Shown here one piece after another: positions 15,820-24,341 of a DNA stretch of 52,472 nucleotides. A program made the position numbers and the translations under genes. Below the pieces are notes generated by a model. The model did no database searches, was not told the DNA's origin, and worked only from the letters and a program-made list of their open reading frames with translations. Position 1 is the stretch's first letter, and each line of letters starts with the position of its first letter. This DNA comes from JANWLD01 sp036278875 (lineage in GTDB: Bacteria; Patescibacteriota; Saccharimonadia; Saccharimonadales; 2-12-FULL-41-12): positions 1 to 52,472 of the forward strand of contig DASUKF010000015.1 of assembly GCA_036278875.1 (NCBI GenBank). The letters run 5' to 3'.

Positions 15820-17559
15820 TTGTTACCTAATCGCACGAAGCAAGTCAGAGTTTCCTTCAGCAATCTGAGATTTGATGTATTCTACGGATTGCTGGTTCTG
15901 ATTTTAGTCGTGTTCGTCCTGAGGCTATTCTATGTACAAATAATCCAGCACGACCATTATAAGAAGGCCGCGATGGCTACTCAACTGAAAGAATACGGCA
16001 TACCGGCCGAACGCGGTATCATTAAGGCGCATGACGGAAGCAGCATAGTTCCTATAGTCTTAAACGAGGATGTTTATACGCTTTTCGCGGACCCGGTATA
16101 TGTAAAGGACAAGAAAGATGCGGCCGATAAACTGAGCCGTATCACCGGAGGGAATGCCAATGATTACCTTAAAGAGATGCAGCGTGATACCCGCTATGCC
16201 GTCCTGGCAAAGAAGCTGGACGGGAACAAGAAGAAAGCGATAGAAGCGCTTGATCTTAAAGGAATCGGTCTCCGGGCGGAATCCATCCGGGTATACCCTC
16301 AGGGAAGCCTGGCCTCGCAGCTTCTCGGATTCGTCAATGACGATGGACAGGGAGTATATGGCATAGAGCAGTATATGAATGATACCCTGCACGGAACCGA
16401 TGGCATGCTTAAGGCCATTACCGATATAAAAGGGGTGCCCCTGGTCGCTAACCAGGACAACGTGTCCAAAGATCCTGTGTCCGGCAAGGATGTAACTCTG
16501 ACCATAGACATAGGCATGCAAAGAAAAGTGGAACAGTTATTGAAAGAACATCTGCCTACGGTAAATTCCAAGTCCGGAAGCGTCGTAGTATTGGACCCTG
16601 ACACCGGAGCCGTAAAGGCCATGGCAAATTATCCCAGCTATGATCCTAGTAAATATTTTGATGTCAAGGACCAGTCGCTATTCACTAATCCTGCTGTCAG
16701 TTCACCCCTGGAAGTAGGCTCGATAATGAAGACGCTGACAGTAGCGACAGGCTTGGATACGGGAGCTATAAAAGCTAACCAGACATTTTATGATCCGGCC
16801 AGGTTCACTGTGGACGGCTATACTATAACCGACGTCGCGGAAGACGGCGGTGCCCAAACACGCTCGATACAGGACATCCTGAGCTATTCTCTTAACTCCG
16901 GTGCCACTTGGATAATGATGCAACTGGGTGGCGGCGAGATAAACAAGAAAGCCCGCGATACGGACTATGATTATCTAACGAATCATTATTTCTTTGGTCA
17001 GAAGACCGGAATAGAGCAGGGTTATGAGGCTCCGGGTGTAGTACCCGACCCGGATCATGGTTATGGCCTGAATATAAAATATGCGAACATGGCTTTCGGG
17101 CAAGGCTTCACCGTTACGCCGCTTCAGATGGCCGCGGCATATGCATCAACCATAAACGGCGGAACCTATTACCAGCCACACCTTTTAGACAACGGCAAAA
17201 GCTCTGATTCATGGATAAAGAAAAGGGGTGTAATAAAGCCCAAGGTTTCTGCCGAAATGCGGAAAATGCATGAAACCAGCGTCAATACTCATTATTACAG
17301 CTTAAAACGTGCCGGTTATAACATAGGCGGCAAAACCGGTACGGCGCAGATAGCGGGGCCGGGCGGAACTTATATAGACAATGTTTTCAATGGAACTTTC
17401 ATAGGTTTCGTAGGCGGCGACAAACCGGAATACGTGATTATGATTCGCGTCAATAAACCGCATGTCGATTACTTCGCAGGAGCTGCCGCGGCCGCGCCGC
17501 TTTTCGGCAAAGTGACCGATATGCTGATAAACGATTTCTCGATTCCGAGAGCGCATTAA
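15820..17559 (+). CDS. ftsI: Septal peptidoglycan transpeptidase (class B PBP, FtsI/PBP2-like)
   Basis: A 579-aa protein with one N-terminal transmembrane helix (residues 23-43), a PBP dimerisation domain and a C-terminal transpeptidase. Catalytic motifs: SIMK (SxxK, Ser about residue 301), SLN (SxN, about 357) and KTG in GGKTGTAQ (about 505). It has no PASTA domains. It crosslinks septal peptidoglycan with FtsW. Translation starts at TTG (15820) behind the SD AAGGAGG; no ATG is available nearby. Confidence 0.95.
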   Translation: MLPNRTKQVRVSFSNLRFDVFYGLLVLILVVFVLRLFYVQIIQHDHYKKAAMATQLKEYGIPAERGIIKAHDGSSIVPIVLNEDVYTLFADPVYVKDKKDAADKLSRITGGNANDYLKEMQRDTRYAVLAKKLDGNKKKAIEALDLKGIGLRAESIRVYPQGSLASQLLGFVNDDGQGVYGIEQYMNDTLHGTDGMLKAITDIKGVPLVANQDNVSKDPVSGKDVTLTIDIGMQRKVEQLLKEHLPTVNSKSGSVVVLDPDTGAVKAMANYPSYDPSKYFDVKDQSLFTNPAVSSPLEVGSIMKTLTVATGLDTGAIKANQTFYDPARFTVDGYTITDVAEDGGAQTRSIQDILSYSLNSGATWIMMQLGGGEINKKARDTDYDYLTNHYFFGQKTGIEQGYEAPGVVPDPDHGYGLNIKYANMAFGQGFTVTPLQMAAAYASTINGGTYYQPHLLDNGKSSDSWIKKRGVIKPKVSAEMRKMHETSVNTHYYSLKRAGYNIGGKTGTAQIAGPGGTYIDNVFNGTFIGFVGGDKPEYVIMIRVNKPHVDYFAGAAAAAPLFGKVTDMLINDFSIPRAH

Positions 17560-17565
17560 AACAGG

Positions 17566-17571
17566 TATAAT
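17566..17571 (+). promoter_or_regulatory. -10 hexamer upstream of the mraY mini-ORF
   Basis: TATAAT lies just after the ftsI stop and 11 nt before the ATG of a 15-codon ORF. It suggests an internal promoter for mraY-ftsW-murG-ftsQ. Confidence 0.45.
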
Positions 17572-17582
17572 AAAAGAGTCGA

Positions 17583-17630
17583 ATGAACAGCGAAAGCAAA
17601 CATAAAAACCAAGAAAGGCAGACAGTATGA
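17583..17630 (+). CDS. Putative 15-codon mini-ORF coupled to mraY
   Basis: ATG at 17583 encodes MNSESKHKNQERQTV and ends in TGA, which overlaps the mraY start codon (ATGA at 17627-17630). A TATAAT lies 11 nt upstream, so it could be translated as an almost leaderless ORF. The peptide is highly hydrophilic. The overlap suggests termination-reinitiation onto mraY. Confidence 0.4.
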   Translation: MNSESKHKNQERQTV

Positions 17631-18670
17631 ACGAGACATTCATAATAACGCTTGAAAGCAACCGGCTACTGGAACTGCTGTTTATGGCTTTTTCCGGTTT
17701 TGCTCTGAGCATGATACTGACGCCGCTTTATACGACATTTGCTTATCGCCAGAAATGGTGGAAGAAACCGAGAACCGATGCAACCACCGGTGAAAAAGCC
17801 AAGATTTTCACTAAGCTCCATGCGGCTAAGCACGAAAGAAATATTCCTACTATGGCAGGGCTTATATTCGTTATTTCCGTTGCGGTAGTGACGCTGGCGC
17901 TTAATTTCTCTCGCGAGCAGACCTGGCTCCCGCTGGCGGCTTTCTTAGGAGCCGGTTTTATCGGACTGATAGACGATATAGTCAATCTGCGCGGTTCAGG
18001 CAAAGGCACTGCCGGACTTTCGACCAAACTCAAGCTGGGTCTTATTTCTCTGGTAGCGCTGATAGGCGGCCTGTTCTTTTACTTCAAGCTGGATTATAGC
18101 TCTATCCAGGTGCCGGGAGCGGGCGATATAGGTATAGGATGGCTTATAATTCCTCTGTTCGTGCTGGTAGTGGTAAGCACCGCTAATGCGGTTAATATAA
18201 GCGACGGTCTGGATGGACTGGCAGGCGGCCTGGCATCATCGGCCTTCGGTGTATACGCGATCATCGCCTTTACCCAGGGACGCTTCGGTATCGCCGGATT
18301 CTGTCTGAGCGTAGTGGGAGCTTTACTAAGTTATACTTGGTTCAACATATATCCGGCCCGCTTTTTCATGGGCGATGTCGGCTCGTTCGCACTTGGTACG
18401 GCGCTGGGCGTGGTGGCAATGATTACCGATACCGTGCTTCTTCTGCCTATCATAGGGGCGGTCTTCGTCGTGGAAGCCGGCTCGTCGATGATACAGATAT
18501 TTTCCAAAAAAGTCCGCGGTAAGAAAGTTTTCAAAGTAGCCCCTATACACCACCATTTTGAAGCTTCCGGCTGGCCCGAGACCAAAGTAACCATGCGGTT
18601 CTGGATACTGGGCCAGGTCGCCGCTTTTGTCGGGCTTATCATATACATAATAGGGGACTTTCATGTTTAA
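17627..18670 (+). CDS. mraY: Phospho-N-acetylmuramoyl-pentapeptide transferase
   Basis: A 347-aa polytopic enzyme making lipid I from UDP-MurNAc-pentapeptide and undecaprenyl phosphate. Catalytic signatures are the DD pair in GLIDDIVNLR (near residue 110), NISDGLDGLAGG (near 190), FFMGDVGS and the histidine motif IHHHFE near the C-terminus. About ten transmembrane helices. The start overlaps a mini-ORF stop, and the end overlaps the ftsW start by 8 nt. Confidence 0.96.
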   Translation: MNETFIITLESNRLLELLFMAFSGFALSMILTPLYTTFAYRQKWWKKPRTDATTGEKAKIFTKLHAAKHERNIPTMAGLIFVISVAVVTLALNFSREQTWLPLAAFLGAGFIGLIDDIVNLRGSGKGTAGLSTKLKLGLISLVALIGGLFFYFKLDYSSIQVPGAGDIGIGWLIIPLFVLVVVSTANAVNISDGLDGLAGGLASSAFGVYAIIAFTQGRFGIAGFCLSVVGALLSYTWFNIYPARFFMGDVGSFALGTALGVVAMITDTVLLLPIIGAVFVVEAGSSMIQIFSKKVRGKKVFKVAPIHHHFEASGWPETKVTMRFWILGQVAAFVGLIIYIIGDFHV

Positions 18671-19952
18671 GCGCGCTGGCAATAGACCGCGCAGACCACG
18701 TATTCCTACCCGCGAAAAGGCACCGGCGGACAGCGAGGACACTACCGCATATAGGAAACACAAGCCGGATTACTGGCTGATAATAATATCATTGCTCCTG
18801 CTGGTCATCGGAATAATAGTGGTTTACTCCATAAGCCCGGGACTGGCAGCTGCACAGGGGATAAGCGAGCATTACTATGTAACAAAACAGCTCATAGCCC
18901 TGGTATTGGGCCTGACGGCATTCGTGTTTTTCAGCAGTCTGCCGCTTTCCGCGATAAAGAGGTTAACCAGACCGCTGCTCTGGCTTTCGGCTATCATGGT
19001 AGTAGCCGTACAATTCTTCGGCCAGCAAGCGAACGGTGCGTACAGATGGATACAGATAGCCGGTTTTTCTTTTCAGGTTGCGGAGCTTATAAAGTTCTCT
19101 CTTATAGTATGGCTGGCAGGTTTTCTTGTACAGCGGCTGAGCAGAGATGAGATATCTACGGATAAGACATTAAAGCCGCTAATAGTACTTATAGGCCTTA
19201 TAGGCCTGGTCGTGGCCGGACTGGAAAGCGACTTGGGCTCCAGCGGTGTCATGATAGCTATGGTGGCGGTGATGAGTTTTTCGGCCGGCCTTCCCATTAA
19301 AAAGATAGGGATAATAGCAAGTATAATCCTGGTTCTTACCACGCTTGCTATATCAACCACGCCATACAGAAGGGAAAGACTGGTATCTTTTCTGAACCCC
19401 ACCAAAAATTGCCAGGATGAAGGGTATCAGTCCTGCCAGGCGTTGATTGCCATAGGCAGCGGCGGCATATTCGGCTTGGGGTTGGCTAACGGCGTGCAGG
19501 CTTACGGATACCTGCCGGAAGCGGAAAATGATTCTATATTCGCAATCATGGGCGAGAAATTCGGCTTTGTGGGCCTTAGTATAATCATCGGATTATATGC
19601 CGTACTTTTTTCGCGTATGCGACGCATAATATTGAGAACTTCGGACTATTTTTCCAAACTTGTAGTCATAGGTGTACTTGCTTGGCTTAGTACGCAGGCC
19701 GTGATAAACATGGGGGCTATGATAGGCCTTCTGCCACTCAAAGGTATAACCCTGCCTCTTGTAAGCTACGGCGGAACCAGCCTGGTGTTCATAATGTCTG
19801 CTTTGGGCCTGGTATTTCAAATATCGCGTTACACCGGCTATTCGCCAACAAGGAGCCCATCATTAACTGAAAAGGAAGGGGGTACCGTTGAAGGTACTTT
19901 TAGTCGGCGGAGGCAGCGGAGGCCATATTACGCCGCTCCTAGCAGTCGCTAG
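18663..19952 (+). CDS. ftsW: Peptidoglycan glycosyltransferase FtsW (SEDS family)
   Basis: A 429-aa SEDS protein with about ten transmembrane helices. It has a basic cytosolic N-terminus of about 40 residues and a basic C-terminal tail. Family motifs include LESDLGSSGVM, LPEAENDSIFAIMGEKFGFVG and the final LKGITLPLVSYGGTS. It polymerises septal glycan strands from lipid II with FtsI. It overlaps mraY by 8 nt. Its last 65 nt overlap the start of murG, an unusually long overlap that reuses the basic tail. Confidence 0.95.
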   Translation: MFKRAGNRPRRPRIPTREKAPADSEDTTAYRKHKPDYWLIIISLLLLVIGIIVVYSISPGLAAAQGISEHYYVTKQLIALVLGLTAFVFFSSLPLSAIKRLTRPLLWLSAIMVVAVQFFGQQANGAYRWIQIAGFSFQVAELIKFSLIVWLAGFLVQRLSRDEISTDKTLKPLIVLIGLIGLVVAGLESDLGSSGVMIAMVAVMSFSAGLPIKKIGIIASIILVLTTLAISTTPYRRERLVSFLNPTKNCQDEGYQSCQALIAIGSGGIFGLGLANGVQAYGYLPEAENDSIFAIMGEKFGFVGLSIIIGLYAVLFSRMRRIILRTSDYFSKLVVIGVLAWLSTQAVINMGAMIGLLPLKGITLPLVSYGGTSLVFIMSALGLVFQISRYTGYSPTRSPSLTEKEGGTVEGTFSRRRQRRPYYAAPSSR

Positions 19953-21057
19953 CCAGCTGAAACGACACCACCCGCTTTGCAATATCCGTATTATAACCGA
20001 ACGGATGGGGCTTTTCGGCCACATCCTGGAGGATGCCGATACTCATTTTATAGACAAGACCTATTATATAAATGCCGGTAAATACAGAAGATATAACGGA
20101 CAGTCCATCTTAAGCAGAATAGTGGATGTAAAAACTCTTTTTTTCAACCTGCGCGATATTGTCAAACTTTTAATCGGAACCGTCGAGAGCTTCTGGCTTC
20201 TTATCAGGATAAGGCCTAACGTAATCTTCATAAAAGGGGGATACGTCGGAGTACCGGTGGGTTTAGCTGCCAGATTCTTAAGGATACCTTATGTTACTCA
20301 TGATTCCGATGCGCTTCCCGGACTGACCAACCGTATAATTGCCGACAAGGCCCGCGCGAATGCCGTAGGCATGCCATCCGGATATTATCCATACCCCCTG
20401 GAAAAAACAAAATACGTGGGCATACCTATCACTAAGGATTTCACAGAGATATCCGAAGAAACAAGGAACAAGAAGCGAAAAGAGCTTGATTTGAAGGCTT
20501 CTGATTTTCTGGTACTTATAACCGGCGGGAGCAATGGTGCATTACGGCTGGACAACATAGTACATGATTCTATTAAAGAACTTTTGGAAAGCAACCCCAG
20601 GCTGTATATAGTGCATCAAGTCGGCAAGGATAACGAAGAGATCTATTCCGATTACCCGACGCATTTGCATTCAAAAATAAGGGTAGCTGCCTTTTTAAGG
20701 CCTCTTTCGGAATATATATCCGCGGCGGATGCTGTCATTGCCCGGGCGGGAGCGACTACCATAACGGAAATCGGTGCCCAGAAAAAACCGTTGATACTCG
20801 TACCGAACCCTTACCTTAGCGGAGGCCATCAGCTTAAGAATGCACGAGTATACAAGGATAAAAACGCGGCTTTAGTGGTGAATGAAAATAAGGCGCTAAA
20901 AGATCCTCAGGCTTTGGCAGAAGCTATAAAAGAAATAATTTCTTCATCCGAACTTTCGGACGAACTGGGCGAAAACCTGCACAAAGTTACGCGAAGGGAC
21001 GCCGCAAAAAAAATAAGCGAACTTCTGATAGACATAGCCCATAAGAAAGGAATATGA
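19888..21057 (+). CDS. murG: UDP-GlcNAc:lipid I GlcNAc transferase (MurG)
   Basis: A 389-aa GT-B glycosyltransferase converting lipid I to lipid II at the inner membrane face. The N-terminal glycine loop LVGGGSGGHITPLLAVA, the central GGSNGALRLDNIV and the C-terminal IARAGATTITEIGAQKKPLILVP donor-binding region are intact. The start is TTG at 19888 with an upstream SD (AAGGAAGGGGG), inside the 3' end of ftsW. Compared with E. coli MurG (355 aa) it has insertions in the N-terminal domain. Confidence 0.94.
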   Translation: MKVLLVGGGSGGHITPLLAVASQLKRHHPLCNIRIITERMGLFGHILEDADTHFIDKTYYINAGKYRRYNGQSILSRIVDVKTLFFNLRDIVKLLIGTVESFWLLIRIRPNVIFIKGGYVGVPVGLAARFLRIPYVTHDSDALPGLTNRIIADKARANAVGMPSGYYPYPLEKTKYVGIPITKDFTEISEETRNKKRKELDLKASDFLVLITGGSNGALRLDNIVHDSIKELLESNPRLYIVHQVGKDNEEIYSDYPTHLHSKIRVAAFLRPLSEYISAADAVIARAGATTITEIGAQKKPLILVPNPYLSGGHQLKNARVYKDKNAALVVNENKALKDPQALAEAIKEIISSSELSDELGENLHKVTRRDAAKKISELLIDIAHKKGI

Positions 21058-21058
21058 G

Positions 21059-21958
21059 TTGAAGTTTTTCGGGCCGAAGCAAAGAGAAGGCCGCCAGGTG
21101 CGCAAAAACCAGCAAAGGCCGAAAATATTCAACTACAGGTCCGCCCAGGACGGTCCTATGTCCCGCGCCGCCGGAAGAGAAAAAACATCCAAGGATAAAT
21201 CTGAAGACTTTCATCATAAAGTATCCCATATAATAAATTACTTTATAGCCGCTATCCTGCTGGGAGGAGTCATCTATATGAGCCTCCTTAACCCCGACGC
21301 ACAGGTAAAAGTAAGCGGCCAGAAGGTGTACCCCAGGGATAAATCAAGTTATGAACAAGATATAGACGGTCGGCTTAAAGGCTCTATTTTTTACCGTTCA
21401 AAGCTTACATTTGATGCCGATAAACTTACTAATGATATAAAAAATGATTTTCCGGAGATAAACGACGTGGATATAAGCATATCTCCGTTCCGGCACCGTC
21501 CCACAGTAGAGGTCGATCTGGCCAAACCAAGCGCAAAACTGGTTACCCCGACAAAGGTTTATATTCTGGATGAAGAGGGAAGAGCCCTGTTCGAACAGGA
21601 GGATGCTTCAGCTGATTTAAATGTCGGTTCGCTTCTGACCATCAATGATAACTCCGGACAGGAGATAGCTTTGGGCAAGCCGGCCCTTACCGAATATCAG
21701 ATAAGCTATATACGTGAAGTAATCGGACAGACGGAAGCTAAAGGTATGATACCGGAATCGTTTACCTTGTCCGGCGGCGGTACCGCACTAAATGTCAGGT
21801 TCAAGGACCTGAATTATTATGTTAAATTCAGCTTTTATAGCGACCCCAGGCAGAGCAGCGGGGCCTTCCTGGCACTCTATGACCAGCTGAAACGGGATGG
21901 TACGTTTCCTTCCCGCTACATAGACTTGCGTATCCCGGAAAAAGCTTTCGTTAAGTAA
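21059..21958 (+). CDS. ftsQ: Cell-division protein FtsQ/DivIB-like
   Basis: A 299-aa bitopic protein: a long, very basic cytosolic segment (about 65 residues), one transmembrane helix (IINYFIAAILLGGVIYMSL), then a POTRA-like domain (VSGQKVYPRDK onward) and an FtsQ beta domain (FRHRPTVEVDLAKPSAKLV). It recruits FtsL and DivIC partners in the divisome. The start is TTG one base after the murG stop. It is the last gene of the cluster; no ftsA or ftsZ follows. Confidence 0.85.
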   Translation: MKFFGPKQREGRQVRKNQQRPKIFNYRSAQDGPMSRAAGREKTSKDKSEDFHHKVSHIINYFIAAILLGGVIYMSLLNPDAQVKVSGQKVYPRDKSSYEQDIDGRLKGSIFYRSKLTFDADKLTNDIKNDFPEINDVDISISPFRHRPTVEVDLAKPSAKLVTPTKVYILDEEGRALFEQEDASADLNVGSLLTINDNSGQEIALGKPALTEYQISYIREVIGQTEAKGMIPESFTLSGGGTALNVRFKDLNYYVKFSFYSDPRQSSGAFLALYDQLKRDGTFPSRYIDLRIPEKAFVK

Positions 21959-22606
21959 GCTTCTCCACTGCTCTGCTATGTTCGCTTTTTGTTCATATAT
22001 TGAATAAGTTTGTGTTTTTGTAAAAAAACATATTTTTATATACAAAAATAAAAATGTCAAAAAATCAAAAAATATAGCAAGGCAGGGGAGAAATACAAAA
22101 AATATATAAGGCGTGAAAAAACGTGAAAAAGCAAATGTACTTGTGGAAAAGTCTAGAATATGGTATGAAATATTTTACAGGCACTAGGCGTTATAAAGCA
22201 TCAATAACCGTACCAGCAGTCGAAAGACTCTGTGAGAGAGAGGCCTAAAACCAGTAGGAAGCATTGAAGCGAAATAGAAGATGTAGAAATGGCAGCTTTA
22301 GACAAAAACAAGTGAATACTCCCCTAGCATAAGGGGTATCAGAAACCTATCTGTACAGGATATATTAAAGTCGTAAAATATACATTGTGCGACGTTATAT
22401 CTATCAGACGATGTGACATGCAAATACTGCTTCTCTGCCTATGCCTTTATTATTTTTTAGGTCCATAGCCGGTTTTATTCGTACGGTCCCTGCTCTTTCC
22501 ACTGCTTACAGCCGCTTTTAGCAGAACTATGTATATCACTTACATTTCAATAAGTATGCTGTATAAAAGCTTGTTCGTATTTTGTTCAACAAATAAAAAT
22601 CAGAAT
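21959..22606. other. 648-bp region without a convincing gene
   Basis: AT-rich, particularly 21990-22110. A possible promoter on the plus strand is TTGTGG (22141-22146), 17 nt, then TATGAA (22164-22169). Downstream are hairpins AGTCgaaaGACT (22218-22229) and CCCCTagcataAGGGG (22321-22336). A 24-codon GTG ORF at 22113 (MKKREKANVLVEKSRIWYEI...) also exists but has no SD. A small RNA is possible; nothing can be named. This is where ftsA/ftsZ would sit in a typical dcw cluster. Confidence 0.35.
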
Positions 22607-23101
22607 TCAGACATCCACCGGGATGTCGACCGTTGGAGCTAGAATAAGGCCATCTCCGTTACGGTCAAAATGCTGCACAGCAACTGTATGAACAGGTGTC
22701 GCCCAGCCTTCCCGTCCTGGTTTTTTGCCTTTCGGACTTTTTGCATTTACAGCTATGCCATCTTCGCAAACCTGATCTATAAGCTCATCAGGTGCCACAG
22801 GTTCCAGGCCTACATATCTTACAACATGTCGGGCTGCTTCGACTTCCCGTGCAGGCTCCCATGAGACTCCGTCATAACCGGATTCTCCTTCTTTTGGTTC
22901 GTGAACGGTGCTTTCCGGCGCCGATCCGTTTGATGATGGCAATCTGAGTATGGCAAAATTTGCTCTATCGGTATGAAACGCTTCCGATAGAGCTTTAATG
23001 GCCTGTTTCGCAAATCTTTGCTGTCCTTTATTAAGGCTTCCGTTTGAAGCCGAGCCGTTTTCCCTGACCTTTTTCTCTAATTTTTCGGCTGATGATGACA
23101 T
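22607..23101 (-). CDS. Hypothetical soluble protein downstream of the sigma/HARE gene
   Basis: A 164-aa protein I do not recognise. The N-terminus is charged and flexible (SSSAEKLEKKVRENGSASNG), followed by a short helical part (KGQQRFAKQAIKALSEAFHTDRANFAILRL), an acidic linker and a C-terminal beta-rich segment (TPVHTVAVQHFDRNGDGLILAPTVDIPVDV). No membrane segment. It begins 7 nt after the sigma/HARE stop, so it is probably in the same operon and may act with it. No SD is seen. Confidence 0.55.
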   Translation of the reverse strand: MSSSAEKLEKKVRENGSASNGSLNKGQQRFAKQAIKALSEAFHTDRANFAILRLPSSNGSAPESTVHEPKEGESGYDGVSWEPAREVEAARHVVRYVGLEPVAPDELIDQVCEDGIAVNAKSPKGKKPGREGWATPVHTVAVQHFDRNGDGLILAPTVDIPVDV

Positions 23102-23108
23102 TGGCTAT

Positions 23109-24134
23109 TTACTCGGCTAGTGCGTAGGTGGCTTTGGCGGTACGCCTGAACTGTTTCTTACCCTGCAGATTAAGCAGGATTGTGGTTTCCTTTACATAGC
23201 GGCTTTTCAAAACGCGTTTGACAATTTCGTCGCGGTGCAGCGGCTCGCCGGCTTCTTTTAGAACCTCGGATATTATATCGGAGACAGTTCCCTTCTTATA
23301 GCCCCATTCTTTTAGAGCATATACGCCGCGGCCGACCAATACGAAGCGGCCGTCCTTTATAAGTTCGTTGTGAATAGCCTGGGTGGTGACATCTTTGCGC
23401 TTGAAGTCCGATTTTTTGATGGCATCGGCGATTTCGTTAAAGTGCATATGCTTGCCGTGTTCCTTAAGGATGACATATATCTTGTCGCGGATATTTTTGG
23501 GGTTGACCGTAGGCCATTTTATAAGGCCCCATACATTGTTAAGCGTGGCTAGGTGTTTGGATGTGCTGGCCAGCGCCTCGACGTGCTTGGAATCTTTGTC
23601 GCCGACCTGTTCACTTATCTTTTTTATAGGGTACGGCTCTTTCAGGGATTTGATAGCGTCTATCACCTTCCCTACCTGTTTTTTTACTTCTTTTTCGTCA
23701 TGGACTTCGCTGATAGCGATAGATTGATAAAAGTCATCATTTTCGGATATTACCGTAAGTTTGGAGCTGAGAGCGGCAAAAAACGCGATTCTGGCCTGAT
23801 CTATCCTGTTGCTCCCCTTTCCTGTCAGCTCATCGGTAAGCTTGGTAACTCTCGCAACGTTGCCAAGCCCGCCGAGTTTAGCGAGGATTTCCGACTCAAT
23901 TTCGCCTAAACCGGGTATTTCGCCTTTTTCGGCATCTGCCTGCAGGCGCAAAAGAATAGACTTCTCCAGCTGACGGACTCTTTCCCGTGTAATGCCCAGG
24001 AACTCACCTATCTGTTCCAAGGTTTCCCTGCGGTCAAAAAGTCCAAACCTCCTGGAAATTATTTCGCGCTCTCTGTCGCGCTCAATAATAGAGAGGATAC
24101 TTTTAACCTTTTGCTCAATTTCTTTTTGGGTCAT
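23109..24134 (-). CDS. Sigma-70 region 4 fused to HARE-HTH-type winged helices
   Basis: A 341-aa regulator. The N-terminal 70 residues match sigma-70 region 4 (ISRRFGLFDRRETLEQIGEFLGITRERVRQLEKS, the -35-binding helix-turn-helix). A helical middle follows. The C-terminal ~130 residues hold two winged-helix repeats of HARE-HTH type (IYVILKEHGKHMHFNEIADAI and ISEVLKEAGEPLHRDEIVKRV), as in RNA polymerase delta. No sigma region 2 is present, so it cannot be a complete sigma factor. I chose the ATG at 24134 over a TTG at 24167 because a 14-codon mini-ORF ends there in ATGA. Confidence 0.85.
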   Translation of the reverse strand: MTQKEIEQKVKSILSIIERDREREIISRRFGLFDRRETLEQIGEFLGITRERVRQLEKSILLRLQADAEKGEIPGLGEIESEILAKLGGLGNVARVTKLTDELTGKGSNRIDQARIAFFAALSSKLTVISENDDFYQSIAISEVHDEKEVKKQVGKVIDAIKSLKEPYPIKKISEQVGDKDSKHVEALASTSKHLATLNNVWGLIKWPTVNPKNIRDKIYVILKEHGKHMHFNEIADAIKKSDFKRKDVTTQAIHNELIKDGRFVLVGRGVYALKEWGYKKGTVSDIISEVLKEAGEPLHRDEIVKRVLKSRYVKETTILLNLQGKKQFRRTAKATYALAE

Positions 24135-24175
24135 AGAATTCTTTTCCCTTCTGCACCCCTGTGACAAAATAGCAT
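24131..24175 (-). CDS. Leaderless 14-aa mini-ORF coupled to the sigma/HARE gene
   Basis: ATG at 24175 encodes MLFCHRGAEGKRIL and stops with TGA overlapping the ATG of the sigma/HARE gene (ATGA). Its ATG lies 6 nt from a perfect TATAAT, so it would be translated from a leaderless mRNA, with reinitiation onto the regulator. It spans an SD-like AGAAGGG. Confidence 0.5.
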   Translation of the reverse strand: MLFCHRGAEGKRIL

Positions 24176-24181
24176 ATGTTT

Positions 24182-24210
24182 ATTATATAACTTTAATTTT
24201 TAATAGTCAA
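24182..24210 (-). promoter_or_regulatory. Consensus promoter of the sigma/HARE operon
   Basis: On the minus strand TTGACT (24205-24210), an exact 17-nt spacer, then TATAAT (24182-24187). A second extended -10 (TGTTATACT, hexamer 24265-24270) lies about 80 bp further upstream and could be an additional promoter. Confidence 0.75.
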
Positions 24211-24341
24211 GTATTATTGTTTGGTAATACTACGACAACACTTTTCACCTCTTTTGTGAACATTAGTATAACACGCTATCATAAATGTCCAAAATATTCA
24301 TTAGCAATATAAATAGGACAAATTGTGGATAATTGCTGAGT

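Noticed and set aside
22113..22187. 24-codon GTG ORF in the gap after ftsQ
   Set aside because: No SD and poor support; mentioned only as part of the gap description.
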